DNA of 12,305 bases from Thermoplasmata archaeon (GTDB lineage Archaea; Thermoplasmatota; Thermoplasmata; Halarchaeoplasmatales; Halarchaeoplasmataceae). The notes beneath the pieces are model-generated. The model ran no database searches, was not told where the DNA came from, and worked only from the letters and a program-made list of their open reading frames with translations. The translations under genes were made by a program, and so were the position numbers. Shown piece after piece: positions 1-6,789 of the stretch. Location of the stretch: assembly GCA_019594305.1 (NCBI GenBank), contig JAFDTZ010000066.1:1-12305 (forward strand), given 5' to 3'. The first letter of the stretch is position 1. Each line of letters starts with the position of its first letter.

Positions 1-1
1 C

Positions 2-49
2 CACACTGTGTTCGTGATGAAAAATAAGCGGGATCTGTTCGGATCGTAA
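2..49 (+). other. Possible C-terminal tail of an upstream gene
   Basis: One frame is open from the window edge and ends at a TAA, reading HTVFVMKNKRDLFGS. It could be the last 15 residues of a protein that starts outside the window. Fifteen open codons are expected by chance, and the other strand is also open here, so this is only a possibility. Confidence 0.15.
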
Positions 50-77
50 AACAATTTTTACAATCAGAGAACCATAA

Positions 78-90
78 GGTTTAATTACAT
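78..90 (+). promoter_or_regulatory. Possible TATA box for the UPF0147 gene
   Basis: The AT-rich stretch GTTTAATTACAT would place a transcription start near 108-112. That leaves a leader of about 65-70 bases before the Shine-Dalgarno site at 166-171. A second AT-rich run (ACAATTTTTACAA, 50-62) is an alternative. Neither is a strong match. Confidence 0.25.
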
Positions 91-165
91 GAGGTAAAAT
101 AGGCCTTGAAAATAATATCAAATACAGACTTAAAAGATATTGTTACCTTTACCAAAAAACCTTTT

Positions 166-171
166 GAGGTG
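166..171 (+). promoter_or_regulatory. Shine-Dalgarno site fixing the UPF0147 start
   Basis: GAGGTG lies six bases before the ATG at 178. It is complementary to the archaeal 16S 3' end. It decides for ATG 178 over the upstream in-frame TTG at 106. Confidence 0.7.
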
Positions 172-177
172 TTAACA

Positions 178-435
178 ATGACTACCATGGAAGAACTAAA
201 ACAAATATCCGAAATATTGGATCAGATTAACGAGGATACGTCTATTCCCAGAAATATTAGACGAGGTGCTAACGAATGCAAAGATTTGTTGTTAGTATCC
301 GAAGATGAGATAGATGTTAGGATAGCTTCATCCATATTCAAACTTGAAATACTCGCGGATGATCCTAATATTCCATTACACGGAAGAATTTTGATTTGGA
401 ACATAATAAGCAGACTCGAGTCCATTAAAAATTAG
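178..435 (+). CDS. UPF0147 family protein (small archaeal protein of unknown function)
   Basis: An 85-residue, mostly helical and acidic protein. It matches what I know of the archaeal UPF0147 family: an early MEELKQISEILDQI helix, the SIPRNIRRGA block (about residues 22-31), a central DEIDVRIASSIF helix (about 43-54), and the closing DPNIPLHGRILIWNIISRLE segment (about 61-80). The family has no established function; I see no catalytic motif, membrane segment or signal peptide. The frame stays open back to a TTG at 106, but ATG 178 has a good GAGGTG site six bases upstream and gives the usual family length of 80-90 residues, so I chose it. The gene converges on glyS with three bases between the stop codons. 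Family assignment is fairly sure; the role is unknown. Confidence 0.85.
   Translation: MTTMEELKQISEILDQINEDTSIPRNIRRGANECKDLLLVSEDEIDVRIASSIFKLEILADDPNIPLHGRILIWNIISRLESIKN
427..431 (-). terminator. Oligo-T terminator after glyS
   Basis: On the minus strand, TTTTT lies about eight bases past the glyS TAA, inside the last codons and stop of the UPF0147 gene. With the plus-strand run at 436-440 it forms a compact back-to-back pair for the two convergent genes. Confidence 0.4.
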
Positions 436-440
436 TTTTT
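436..440 (+). terminator. Oligo-T terminator after the UPF0147 gene
   Basis: A TTTTT run starts directly after the TAG stop and overlaps the end of the convergent glyS stop codon. Archaeal RNA polymerase terminates at oligo-T runs without needing a hairpin. The assignment rests on position and composition only. Confidence 0.45.
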
Positions 441-1920
441 ACTCGCTGAAATGATCATTAAAAACTTTTTCACCGAAGACGAGACTATCTATTACATCTA
501 CAAGTTCTGAAATATTTACTCTTATCTGTTCCTTTGATTTTATATCACGAATGGTGACTGTATCATCATCAAGTGTGTCATAATCGACGGTTACACAATA
601 GGGGGTTCCTATCTCGTCCATTCGTGCATAACGCTTACCCACGGAGCCACTTTTATCCCAAAATGCCCTGAAGTTACTATTTAGTTCCGTAAAAACATCC
701 AGGGAACGTTCTATGATGCCGTCTTTACGAACCAAAGGGAATACCGCAACGTGGTAGGGCGCACACTTATTGGGTATAGACAACCAATCCCTATCTTTTG
801 AATGATAACCACAGTCCAACAATGCCCAGATGTTCCTATCGACTCCGAAACTCAATTCCATTACATGTGGTATAACCCGCTCACCTTCGATAGGGATGGA
901 CATCTTAGTTCCGGATTCCTCTTGATGTTTGGTGAGGTCGTAATCACCTCTATAATGTATACCGCCGACTTCCTTCCAACCTCCGAGACTTGACATAGAT
1001 ATCTCCACATCAAAATGGATTAGGTTATAGAATGCCTTCTCTTCGTCAGACAGTTCACGTAACCTTATGCTCTCATGAGGTAATTCCATGTGATCGTGAT
1101 AGAATTCGTATACCTTCGCCAGATGATACCTATAGAAGATAGGTAATTCGTCAAGCTCTTTTACCGGAACAAATTTAACTTCATCTTCGCCATCCCGCAG
1201 TAAACGAACCTTTTGATCTTCGTCATAAAGTTCTTCGTAATATGTATCATGTACACCCGGAACAAAGAATATCTGTAGTTCCGCTTGCAAGAATTCCCTC
1301 AGACGATATACGCCCTGTCGTGGTGATATTTCATTTCTGAAGGCACTACCTATGGTTGCGAGACCCATGGGCATTTGCCGCCTTAATGCACGATATTCAC
1401 GGAAAAAGTTCATGTATGTACCTTGGGCGGTCTCCGGGCGAAGAAAGCCTTTGTGTTCACCCGTCGGGCCGATATTGAGGGAGAACATCATGTTGAAATC
1501 CTCCGTCTCTGAAAAAACACCGTTGCAGCTGGGGCATCTCAAGTCATTTTTTTCTAAGATGTCCTCTATCTCTTCGGCACCCATGCCTTCGATGTTATTA
1601 CCCGTCAACTCCATTACTATGTGATCCGCCCTGTAACTTTCACTACAACGCATACAGTGAACCAGCACATCGGAGAATAGATCCACATGGCCCGAGGCCT
1701 TTAACGCGCGATAAGGCAGTATATTCGGTGTATAGATCATATGATAGTTATCGTCGATGCCGAGAAAGAAGTCTTTCCAAATATCTTCCCAATTATCTTT
1801 TAATCTAGCTCCCAGGTGACCATAGTCGTAGAATCCGGCTTCGCCACCATATATTTCAGAACTCGGCCAAATGAATCCCCTTCTTTTACACACGGACTCA
1901 AGTTCTTCCCTATCAACCAT
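439..1920 (-). CDS. glyS: Glycyl-tRNA synthetase, class II
   Basis: Charges tRNA-Gly with glycine using ATP in the cytoplasm. The 493 residues carry the class II core: N-terminal IYGGEAGFYDYG (23-34), RPETAQG (161-167), motif 2 FRNEISPRQG (194-203, Arg195), motif 3 ELSFGVDR (355-362), then a C-terminal anticodon-binding domain from about 387 with VGKRYARMDEIGTPY (427-441). Four cysteines (Cys89, Cys92, Cys129, Cys132) in two CxxC pairs suggest a zinc-binding insertion. It is the single-chain dimeric type. From memory, archaeal enzymes often run to about 560-580 residues, so this is a compact version, closer in length to bacterial single-chain forms; the catalytic motifs are intact, so the loss should lie in insertions. 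GAGGT six bases before the ATG supports the start. It is last in a four-gene operon, nine bases after the CBS gene, whose TGA overlaps this Shine-Dalgarno site. Confidence 0.95.
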   Translation of the reverse strand: MVDREELESVCKRRGFIWPSSEIYGGEAGFYDYGHLGARLKDNWEDIWKDFFLGIDDNYHMIYTPNILPYRALKASGHVDLFSDVLVHCMRCSESYRADHIVMELTGNNIEGMGAEEIEDILEKNDLRCPSCNGVFSETEDFNMMFSLNIGPTGEHKGFLRPETAQGTYMNFFREYRALRRQMPMGLATIGSAFRNEISPRQGVYRLREFLQAELQIFFVPGVHDTYYEELYDEDQKVRLLRDGEDEVKFVPVKELDELPIFYRYHLAKVYEFYHDHMELPHESIRLRELSDEEKAFYNLIHFDVEISMSSLGGWKEVGGIHYRGDYDLTKHQEESGTKMSIPIEGERVIPHVMELSFGVDRNIWALLDCGYHSKDRDWLSIPNKCAPYHVAVFPLVRKDGIIERSLDVFTELNSNFRAFWDKSGSVGKRYARMDEIGTPYCVTVDYDTLDDDTVTIRDIKSKEQIRVNISELVDVIDSLVFGEKVFNDHFSE

Positions 1921-1926
1921 CGAAAG

Positions 1927-1931
1927 ACCTC
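1927..1931 (-). promoter_or_regulatory. Shine-Dalgarno site of glyS overlapping the CBS gene stop
   Basis: GAGGT on the minus strand begins within the TGA of the CBS gene and lies six bases before the glyS ATG. This arrangement fits coupled translation in one transcript. Confidence 0.6.
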
Positions 1932-2769
1932 ATAATACTGTATATACCAGGTCCAATTCATATACCATGGTTTTCAACTTGTCTACCTGATCAACAACTG
2001 GTAATTGTGCAAAGTCATTTAAACGCATCAGTCTTGCGGCTTCATACGTCTCCGTTTTCTCATAGACAGACAGGGGATCTTTTACCATTGCGTCCTTTAC
2101 CATTAAATCAGGCAGCTCAATCTTTGATTCTTCGTAATAGAGCTTCATTATGTTTTTGAGACCTTCCCAAGACCACGAATCTTCATCATCACCCAGGCCG
2201 AGCTCGGAAACAACTATTCCGCTGTTGATGCTCGTAAGATTGAACAGATCTCTATCGGATATAATGCCCGTTAGAGAAGTATCTCTATCTACCACGGGGA
2301 ATGCATAAAGTTGAGTCAGTTTCATCGTCTGTAGGACTACCTTAATGGGCGTTTCCTCGTAAATCGGTACACAAGGACTTCTCACTATATCTCCCACAGG
2401 GGTAGATATTTTCAATTTTTCTATGTATTTTAACATATCGAAGCTGGTGATTATACCTACACACTTGTTCTTCTTATCTCGAACGGGAAGATAGTTTATT
2501 TCGTTCTCAACCATTATCTTTGCGGCATTTTTGATCAATTCTTCATCTTCTACCGATGGAAAATCCTTCCTATAGATCATGGCGATCTGTTCTTCGTCCG
2601 GATTCTTAAAGAAATCATGTCGGCTTATGAATCCCTTTAATATACCATCTTTAACTACGGGCATTCCGGTCAGCTTGTTCTTGACCATCAAATTTATCGA
2701 ATCTCTTCTGTTCCCAGGTAGTTCCGCAACTATGGGTTCCGGTGTCATCAGTTCTTTAACTTTTTCCAT
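1930..2769 (-). CDS. Four-CBS-domain protein (two Bateman modules)
   Basis: A soluble protein of 279 residues built from four CBS repeats and nothing else. With Met1 at 2769 the repeats begin near residues 4, 67, 122 and 222, recognisable by VKELMTPEP, the MPVV, YLPVRD, AFPVVD and QLPVVD strands, and the GIITSFD and GIISDRD turns. A linker of about 30 residues (roughly 188-218, acidic, with WSWEG) separates repeats three and four. CBS pairs usually bind adenine nucleotides and act as energy or metabolite sensors; the ligand and partner here are unknown. An ATG at 2775 overlaps the UspA stop as ATGA, but the strong GGAGG site lies only one base before it and seven bases before ATG 2769, so I prefer 2769. 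Sitting between a universal stress protein and glyS suggests a shared nucleotide-status response, which is inference. Confidence 0.85.
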   Translation of the reverse strand: MEKVKELMTPEPIVAELPGNRRDSINLMVKNKLTGMPVVKDGILKGFISRHDFFKNPDEEQIAMIYRKDFPSVEDEELIKNAAKIMVENEINYLPVRDKKNKCVGIITSFDMLKYIEKLKISTPVGDIVRSPCVPIYEETPIKVVLQTMKLTQLYAFPVVDRDTSLTGIISDRDLFNLTSINSGIVVSELGLGDDEDSWSWEGLKNIMKLYYEESKIELPDLMVKDAMVKDPLSVYEKTETYEAARLMRLNDFAQLPVVDQVDKLKTMVYELDLVYTVL

Positions 2770-2771
2770 TT

Positions 2772-3209
2772 TCATTCCTCCTTAATATGTATGACCATTA
2801 CGGGGCATTCTGCATTTTTTACCACTCTATCTGTGGTACTTCCTATAAAGATCCTAGATAGGCCCGAGCGTCCGTGTGTGCCTATCACGATAAGGTCCTG
2901 ATCCTTTGATTCTTCGATTATCATCTCATCGGGTGGACCGTGTACTAGGCTTTTTTCTACTTCGACGCCCAATTCCTTTCCTTCCTTTACTATACTATCA
3001 AGGATTTCGGTTCCCTTTGCTTCCATATGTCCTCTCAGGGTTGTGATGAGTTCGTCCGGTGGAAACCCCTTGAATGTGGATGTATCCACAACAAAAAGGA
3101 CCTTCAACTTTGCACCCAGCATCCTAGCTAGATACAGACTTCTCTCGACGACCGATTCGTTGGCCTCTGAGCCATCCGTGGGCACCAGTATTTTTTTGAA
3201 TTCTTCCAT
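2772..3209 (-). CDS. Universal stress protein, UspA family (ATP-binding type)
   Basis: A cytoplasmic 145-residue single-domain Usp protein. It starts with the strand and turn KILVPTDGS (6-14, Asp12) and ends with the nucleotide-binding signature G-2x-G-9x-G-S (Gly110, Gly113, Gly123, Ser124) followed by CPVMVIH. The full signature places it with ATP-binding, MJ0577-like members rather than the non-binding UspA type; that is family knowledge, not a measurement. Family proteins dimerise and are linked to stress and energy signalling, and the partner here is unknown. Length is typical. The start follows the amidohydrolase stop by one base, with only a weak GAGTGG ahead of the ATG, so translation may be coupled to the upstream gene. 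Its last codons hold the Shine-Dalgarno site for the CBS gene, a second presumed nucleotide sensor. Confidence 0.92.
   Translation of the reverse strand: MEEFKKILVPTDGSEANESVVERSLYLARMLGAKLKVLFVVDTSTFKGFPPDELITTLRGHMEAKGTEILDSIVKEGKELGVEVEKSLVHGPPDEMIIEESKDQDLIVIGTHGRSGLSRIFIGSTTDRVVKNAECPVMVIHIKEE
2777..2781 (-). promoter_or_regulatory. Shine-Dalgarno site choosing the CBS gene start
   Basis: GGAGG lies in the last codons of the UspA gene, seven bases before ATG 2769 and only one base before ATG 2775. The spacing favours the downstream ATG. Confidence 0.6.
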
Positions 3210-3210
3210 T

Positions 3211-4281
3211 TTACCACTCTATTACCTCTAATATATCTCTAGAGGATGTCTTTGTCACCACCTGATAAGAAGGGTCACGATTTCCCCTTTCGATTACCAG
3301 ATAGTGTTCTCTAGATTCTGTGCCCATGTAAGAGGGTAGATTTAAAGCTTTTCTCGGGTTCCATGTTGCCATCATCAAAATATCGATGGGATCGACATCT
3401 CCGTTTATCCTTGCTACCCTGTAAGCGGTTTCCAACTCTCTGAGCATGTTTGATGAAGATATCATAGCATTATCAGTACCCAAACATAAGGTCAAGCCCG
3501 CGTCCAACATTGCGGGTATGTTAGGTACTTTACCAAAGAAGAGGTTCGACCTCGGGCAAACCACTATGGGTACCTCTTCGACAGCACAAGCTATCATGTC
3601 ATCGGTTGTGGCTTCGATCATATGGACTAGATGGTGTACACCGAGTTCCAGAACTTCTTGAATAGGCTCTCTGACATCTTCACTACAATGTAGTGCCAGT
3701 GGTTTATCCGTATCCTTGGCCAACTCCGCTATTTGTTTTATCTGGTTGGTATCCCAGTCTCTGTAGGCACTGAGACCTATACCATCTGTCAAAGGGAGCA
3801 GTTTTTTTAATTCGCACTCGTTAAAACTTCTCTTGGACGGTCTGGCCATCACGGTCAGATTGATGGAGGCTTCTAAACCTTCCGCTGCTTTCCGCAGTAC
3901 CTTTAATCCCTCGATTCCACCTTCTCTAAAATCTATTATATCTTTAACCCCATAATCGGATGCCTCATGAAGATAAACCTTCATAGCGCCTATCAATTCT
4001 TCCTGGCTAGCTCTCTCTAGAGATATATGTTTTAAACCTCCGGGTCCGACCACCTCCGCAAGACTGCCTTTCGGCGGTGATTTAACTATGGAATCACCGA
4101 TGTGCACATGTGCATTGAATAGTGAAGGGATTATTATCGCTTCTATTCCCGAATCACCCCCTTCTTCGTAATCCATCAATTTAGCTTTAACATGATCTCC
4201 CGATACACCACATCTTTCAATAGTGATTTTGGCCTGAATGAAACCTTCATCAGTGAGGAAAGGCCCTGAATACGTTTTCAT
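3211..4281 (-). CDS. Amidohydrolase-family metal-dependent hydrolase (cytosine deaminase/chlorohydrolase-like)
   Basis: A 356-residue TIM-barrel hydrolase of the amidohydrolase superfamily. Visible metal-site elements are HVH in NAHVHIGD (His58, His60), LHCSE (His198), LVHMIEAT (His220) and GTDNAM (Asp270), in the order expected for the deaminase/chlorohydrolase branch with one divalent metal. CPRSNLFFG (242-250) corresponds to the conserved segment before the final strand in that branch. The substrate cannot be read from sequence; adenosine- or guanine-type deaminases and other amide or halide hydrolases share this pattern. It is shorter than the roughly 420-450 residues of many relatives, with an abbreviated N-terminal beta-sandwich. 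No signal peptide. It heads the operon with UspA, CBS protein and glyS. There is no Shine-Dalgarno site, and a TATA-like box centred about 29 bases upstream points to a leaderless or nearly leaderless transcript. Confidence 0.85.
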   Translation of the reverse strand: MKTYSGPFLTDEGFIQAKITIERCGVSGDHVKAKLMDYEEGGDSGIEAIIIPSLFNAHVHIGDSIVKSPPKGSLAEVVGPGGLKHISLERASQEELIGAMKVYLHEASDYGVKDIIDFREGGIEGLKVLRKAAEGLEASINLTVMARPSKRSFNECELKKLLPLTDGIGLSAYRDWDTNQIKQIAELAKDTDKPLALHCSEDVREPIQEVLELGVHHLVHMIEATTDDMIACAVEEVPIVVCPRSNLFFGKVPNIPAMLDAGLTLCLGTDNAMISSSNMLRELETAYRVARINGDVDPIDILMMATWNPRKALNLPSYMGTESREHYLVIERGNRDPSYQVVTKTSSRDILEVIEW

Positions 4282-4303
4282 ATGATTATTTATTGACTGG
4301 GAC

Positions 4304-4316
4304 TTTAAAAATATTT
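4304..4316 (-). promoter_or_regulatory. TATA-like box of the amidohydrolase operon
   Basis: On the minus strand AAATATTTTTAAA is centred about 29 bases before the ATG, placing the transcription start at or within a few bases of the start codon. No Shine-Dalgarno site is present. The embedded TTTTT could also help end transcripts from the coiled-coil gene, whose stop is about 20 bases upstream. Confidence 0.55.
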
Positions 4317-4331
4317 GCCTCTCATATTATC

Positions 4332-5201
4332 TTAAAGCAAACCGGCTTTTTGAAGCATCATAATATCTTCAGTACCTAGCTTTTCACCATTTTTGAACTG
4401 ATCATATAGCTCTTGGGCTTTAGAGAGGGTATCCTCGTCATCCTTTTTCTTGATCGCTATACGTTTCTTCTTCCTGAGACCGTATATCATCTTGCTGTAG
4501 TCTTGGACTTCGTGTACGGCAGCGATATGATCATGATGGTATTCGTCTGATTTTACCTTTGCTTTGATGAACTTTTCATGGGTTTCATCGGCGTCGGCTC
4601 TCACCTTGTCGGCCTCTTTGAATAATTTCAGCATCTCATCATGCTTTTCTTGAGCTAAGTCGGCATTTTCAGATACCTTATTGTGATTTTCCTCGGCTAT
4701 CCGTTTAGCCTCATCGAGTGCTGCAGTAAGTCTCTGTATATCCTCGTTCTCGTCGATCAGACGTCTCCTTTCTTCGATGATCTCTTTCAAAGAGGATATC
4801 TTATCGACCAGTTCCCTCTCTTTCTCCGAACTGAGGACCTGGGTCATCTGTTTGTACTCTAACCTGCGGATGTCTCTTTCAAGATCATCTAAATTGGGGC
4901 CGTCCTTTGGCAATATTTCCTTTTTCTTTTTCCTCAACTGCTGGGATAGTGTGCTGACCTTTTTGTTCATCTTGTCCCTGAGCCTTTTTGCTTTGTGAAC
5001 TCCTTCGTTCAACTCGTTTCGCTCATCCTTTAATTCGTTTCCCCGGTCTATAAGCTCTCTAACCTTGGTGTTAAGTTCGTCTCTTTTTCGGACTAACCTT
5101 TTTGCCTCTAGGTTCTTCCTATCTCGCAATATTTTGAATTTTTCGGCTCTAGAATTGGCCTTTTCCCGTTTTTCTTCCAGTTCTTCAAGAAGTTCTGTCA
5201 T
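4332..5201 (-). CDS. Archaeal coiled-coil protein, COG1340-like
   Basis: A 289-residue, highly charged protein that is almost entirely alpha-helical coiled coil, rich in Lys, Glu, Arg and Asp. A break near residues 97-106 (LPKDGPNLDD) divides it into two coiled-coil stretches. A histidine-rich patch, EYHHDHIAAVHE, lies near residues 220-231. The C-terminus ends in a short non-coiled motif, GEKLGTEDIMMLQKAGLL, which I recall as typical of the archaeal COG1340 coiled-coil family. Such proteins are sometimes labelled phosphoserine phosphatase, but I see no phosphatase motif here. There is no membrane segment or signal peptide. Function is unknown; a scaffold, ribosome- or chromosome-associated role is possible but not shown. 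It lacks a Shine-Dalgarno site and has a TATA-like box 25 bases upstream, so it is probably leaderless. It may be the first gene of the minus-strand run or a single unit. Confidence 0.75.
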   Translation of the reverse strand: MTELLEELEEKREKANSRAEKFKILRDRKNLEAKRLVRKRDELNTKVRELIDRGNELKDERNELNEGVHKAKRLRDKMNKKVSTLSQQLRKKKKEILPKDGPNLDDLERDIRRLEYKQMTQVLSSEKERELVDKISSLKEIIEERRRLIDENEDIQRLTAALDEAKRIAEENHNKVSENADLAQEKHDEMLKLFKEADKVRADADETHEKFIKAKVKSDEYHHDHIAAVHEVQDYSKMIYGLRKKKRIAIKKKDDEDTLSKAQELYDQFKNGEKLGTEDIMMLQKAGLL

Positions 5202-5219
5202 GTTATTTGCACTACCCAG

Positions 5220-5231
5220 TAATTTATTTTT
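5220..5231 (-). promoter_or_regulatory. TATA-like box of the coiled-coil gene
   Basis: AAAAATAAATTA on the minus strand is centred about 25 bases before the ATG, and the intervening bases contain no good Shine-Dalgarno site. This fits a leaderless transcript. A second TATA-like sequence, TTATAAAG, lies further upstream inside the dyad at 5251-5267. Confidence 0.5.
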
Positions 5232-5250
5232 GCGGGAATTAAGTTATTCA

Positions 5251-5267
5251 ATAAAGGTTCCCTTTAT
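5251..5267. promoter_or_regulatory. Perfect inverted repeat in the divergent promoter region (operator-like)
   Basis: ATAAAGG (5251-5257) and CCTTTAT (5261-5267) are perfect reverse complements separated by TTC. The half-site recurs in direct orientation at 5328-5334, next to the M18 gene start. The dyad overlaps a TATA-like CTTTATAAG, so it could bind a dimeric regulator or simply reflect AT-rich promoter sequence. Confidence 0.4.
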
Positions 5268-5275
5268 AAGCCTTT

Positions 5276-5296
5276 CGGATTCTTTAATGAAATCCG
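5276..5296. repeat. Small inverted repeat
   Basis: CGGATT (5276-5281) pairs with AATCCG (5291-5296) across a nine-base loop. It lies between the two promoters of the divergent region. A six-base stem is weak evidence for a structure or operator. Confidence 0.25.
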
Positions 5297-5321
5297 CCAT
5301 AAACATTTGCATGTTTGCGAA

Positions 5322-5334
5322 AGAGTAATAAAGG
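5322..5334 (+). promoter_or_regulatory. Possible TATA box of the M18 aminopeptidase operon
   Basis: AGAGTAATAAAGG is centred about 33 bases before the ATG, which would give a very short leader. Only a weak GTGGA lies six bases before the start. It contains the third copy of the ATAAAGG half-site, so a regulator bound here would compete with the basal factors. Confidence 0.35.
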
Positions 5335-5361
5335 ACTTTCTTTTTGTAAGCGTGGATAATT

Positions 5362-6789
5362 ATGCCGGAAGAAAAAAGCAACCTTGAGGAAAAGCTGGCT
5401 TTCAGCCCTAAACCAGTGTGGGAAGGGTTAGATAAGGAAAAAGTCGGTATCATAAATTCCTTTAATGAAGATTATAGAAAGTTTATAAGCGACTCAAAGA
5501 CTGAAAGAGCATGTGTAACGAATGCAAAAAAAGTCTTGGAGGATAACGCTTTTGTAGATATATCCGAGGTCAAAGAACTGAAACCGGGGTCCAGGATATT
5601 CAAGATCAATAAAAACAAGAATATGGCCTTCGCAGTTATCGGCCGTGAAGATCTTCGCAAGGGATGCAACATCCTCGCCAGTCACATAGATTCGCCTAGA
5701 CTAGATTTAAAGGCTAGAACAATCTACGAAGACGGTGATGCCATGATGGCGGTATTAAAGACCCATTATTACGGCGGCATCAAAAAATACCAGTGGGTAA
5801 ACACACCCCTCGCTATACACGGCAAAATAGTAAAGGAAAATGGAGAATCAATCGATCTCTGCATCGGTGAAAACAGCGACGACCCCGTGTTCATAATTAG
5901 TGACCTCCTGCCCCATCTATCAAAAAAACAGCAGGGGGACCGAAAGATGAGGGATGTCATCAAGGGAGAAGAACTCAATGTGTTGATGGGTGGGATACCG
6001 ATCGATGACGAAGACGTAAAGGAAAAGATAAAGCTTAACATTCTCAATATATTGAACGAAAAATACGGGATTATAGAAGAGGATTTTGTAAGTGCCGAGA
6101 TAGAACTTGTACCTTCCGGACCGGCCCGTGATGTAGGCCTTGATAGGAGTATGCTGGGTGCCTACGGTCACGATGACAGAGTATGTGCTTATACATCCAT
6201 GATGGCTTCCGTAGAGATGGAGACACCTTCAAGGACCAGTGTAGTTATTCTATACGATAAGGAAGAGATCGGCAGCGTAGGCAACACCGGAGCTAGTTCA
6301 CTGTTCCTCGAATCCTTCATGTCTGACCTTCTAGACAAAACCGATGATGGGTGTGGAGTTAAAGATATACAGAACATGATGGAATCATCCATGGCTATAT
6401 CCGGAGACGTATCTCCCGGAGTAAACCCTTCATTCAAAGGAGTACACGAGATGATGAATGCGGCAAAGTTGGGCTGTGGTATAGTGATAACCAAGTTTAC
6501 CGGTGCAGGAGGTAAATTCAGCGGAAACGATGCACCTGCAGAATACATAGCCTTCCTTAGAAAGATCTTCAATGAAAAGGACATCAGATGGCAGCCGTGT
6601 GAACTGGGGAAGGTCGACGAAGGCGGCGGTGGAACCGTAGCTAGATTCATCGCAAATAAGAACGTTGAAATAATAGACGCTGGCCCACCCGTATTAGGTA
6701 TGCATTCACCCTTCGAGATAGTTTCAAAGGCCGATGTTTACGAAACCTACAAAGCCTACAAAGCCTTCTTAGAATCCAAATGGATATGA
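5362..6789 (+). CDS. M18-family (aspartyl-type) zinc aminopeptidase
   Basis: A 475-residue cytoplasmic metallo-aminopeptidase of family M18, releasing N-terminal residues from peptides; related enzymes prefer acidic or hydrophobic residues and form large dodecameric shells. Expected two-metal ligands are in order: ASHIDSPR (His108), AYGHDDR (bridging Asp271 or Asp272), YDKEEIGSVG (catalytic and ligand Glu301/Glu302), SGDVSPGVNP (Asp349) and LGMHSPFE (His448). The GGGGTVA loop (421-427) is also family-typical. Length matches the roughly 450-480 residue family norm. The N-terminal segment, with VWE and KTER, resembles clostridial-type members, so past transfer from bacteria is possible, though I see no abrupt change in base composition. 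It is first of three genes, its end overlapping the alkyltransferase-endonuclease V start. Confidence 0.93.
   Translation: MPEEKSNLEEKLAFSPKPVWEGLDKEKVGIINSFNEDYRKFISDSKTERACVTNAKKVLEDNAFVDISEVKELKPGSRIFKINKNKNMAFAVIGREDLRKGCNILASHIDSPRLDLKARTIYEDGDAMMAVLKTHYYGGIKKYQWVNTPLAIHGKIVKENGESIDLCIGENSDDPVFIISDLLPHLSKKQQGDRKMRDVIKGEELNVLMGGIPIDDEDVKEKIKLNILNILNEKYGIIEEDFVSAEIELVPSGPARDVGLDRSMLGAYGHDDRVCAYTSMMASVEMETPSRTSVVILYDKEEIGSVGNTGASSLFLESFMSDLLDKTDDGCGVKDIQNMMESSMAISGDVSPGVNPSFKGVHEMMNAAKLGCGIVITKFTGAGGKFSGNDAPAEYIAFLRKIFNEKDIRWQPCELGKVDEGGGGTVARFIANKNVEIIDAGPPVLGMHSPFEIVSKADVYETYKAYKAFLESKWI

Noticed and set aside
106..177. A 24-residue N-terminal extension of the UPF0147 protein from TTG 106
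   Set aside because: ATG 178 has a well-spaced GAGGTG site and gives the family length. The extension is not part of the family as I know it.
4332..5201. Reading the coiled-coil protein as a phosphoserine phosphatase or an SMC/Rad50 fragment
   Set aside because: There is no phosphatase DxDx motif and no Walker A, Walker B or ABC signature. The protein is complete with its own start, stop and C-terminal motif.
6189..6650. A 153-codon open frame on the minus strand inside the M18 gene
   Set aside because: It is antisense to strongly conserved zinc-ligand motifs, has Ser/Pro-rich composition typical of an antisense shadow, and resembles no family.
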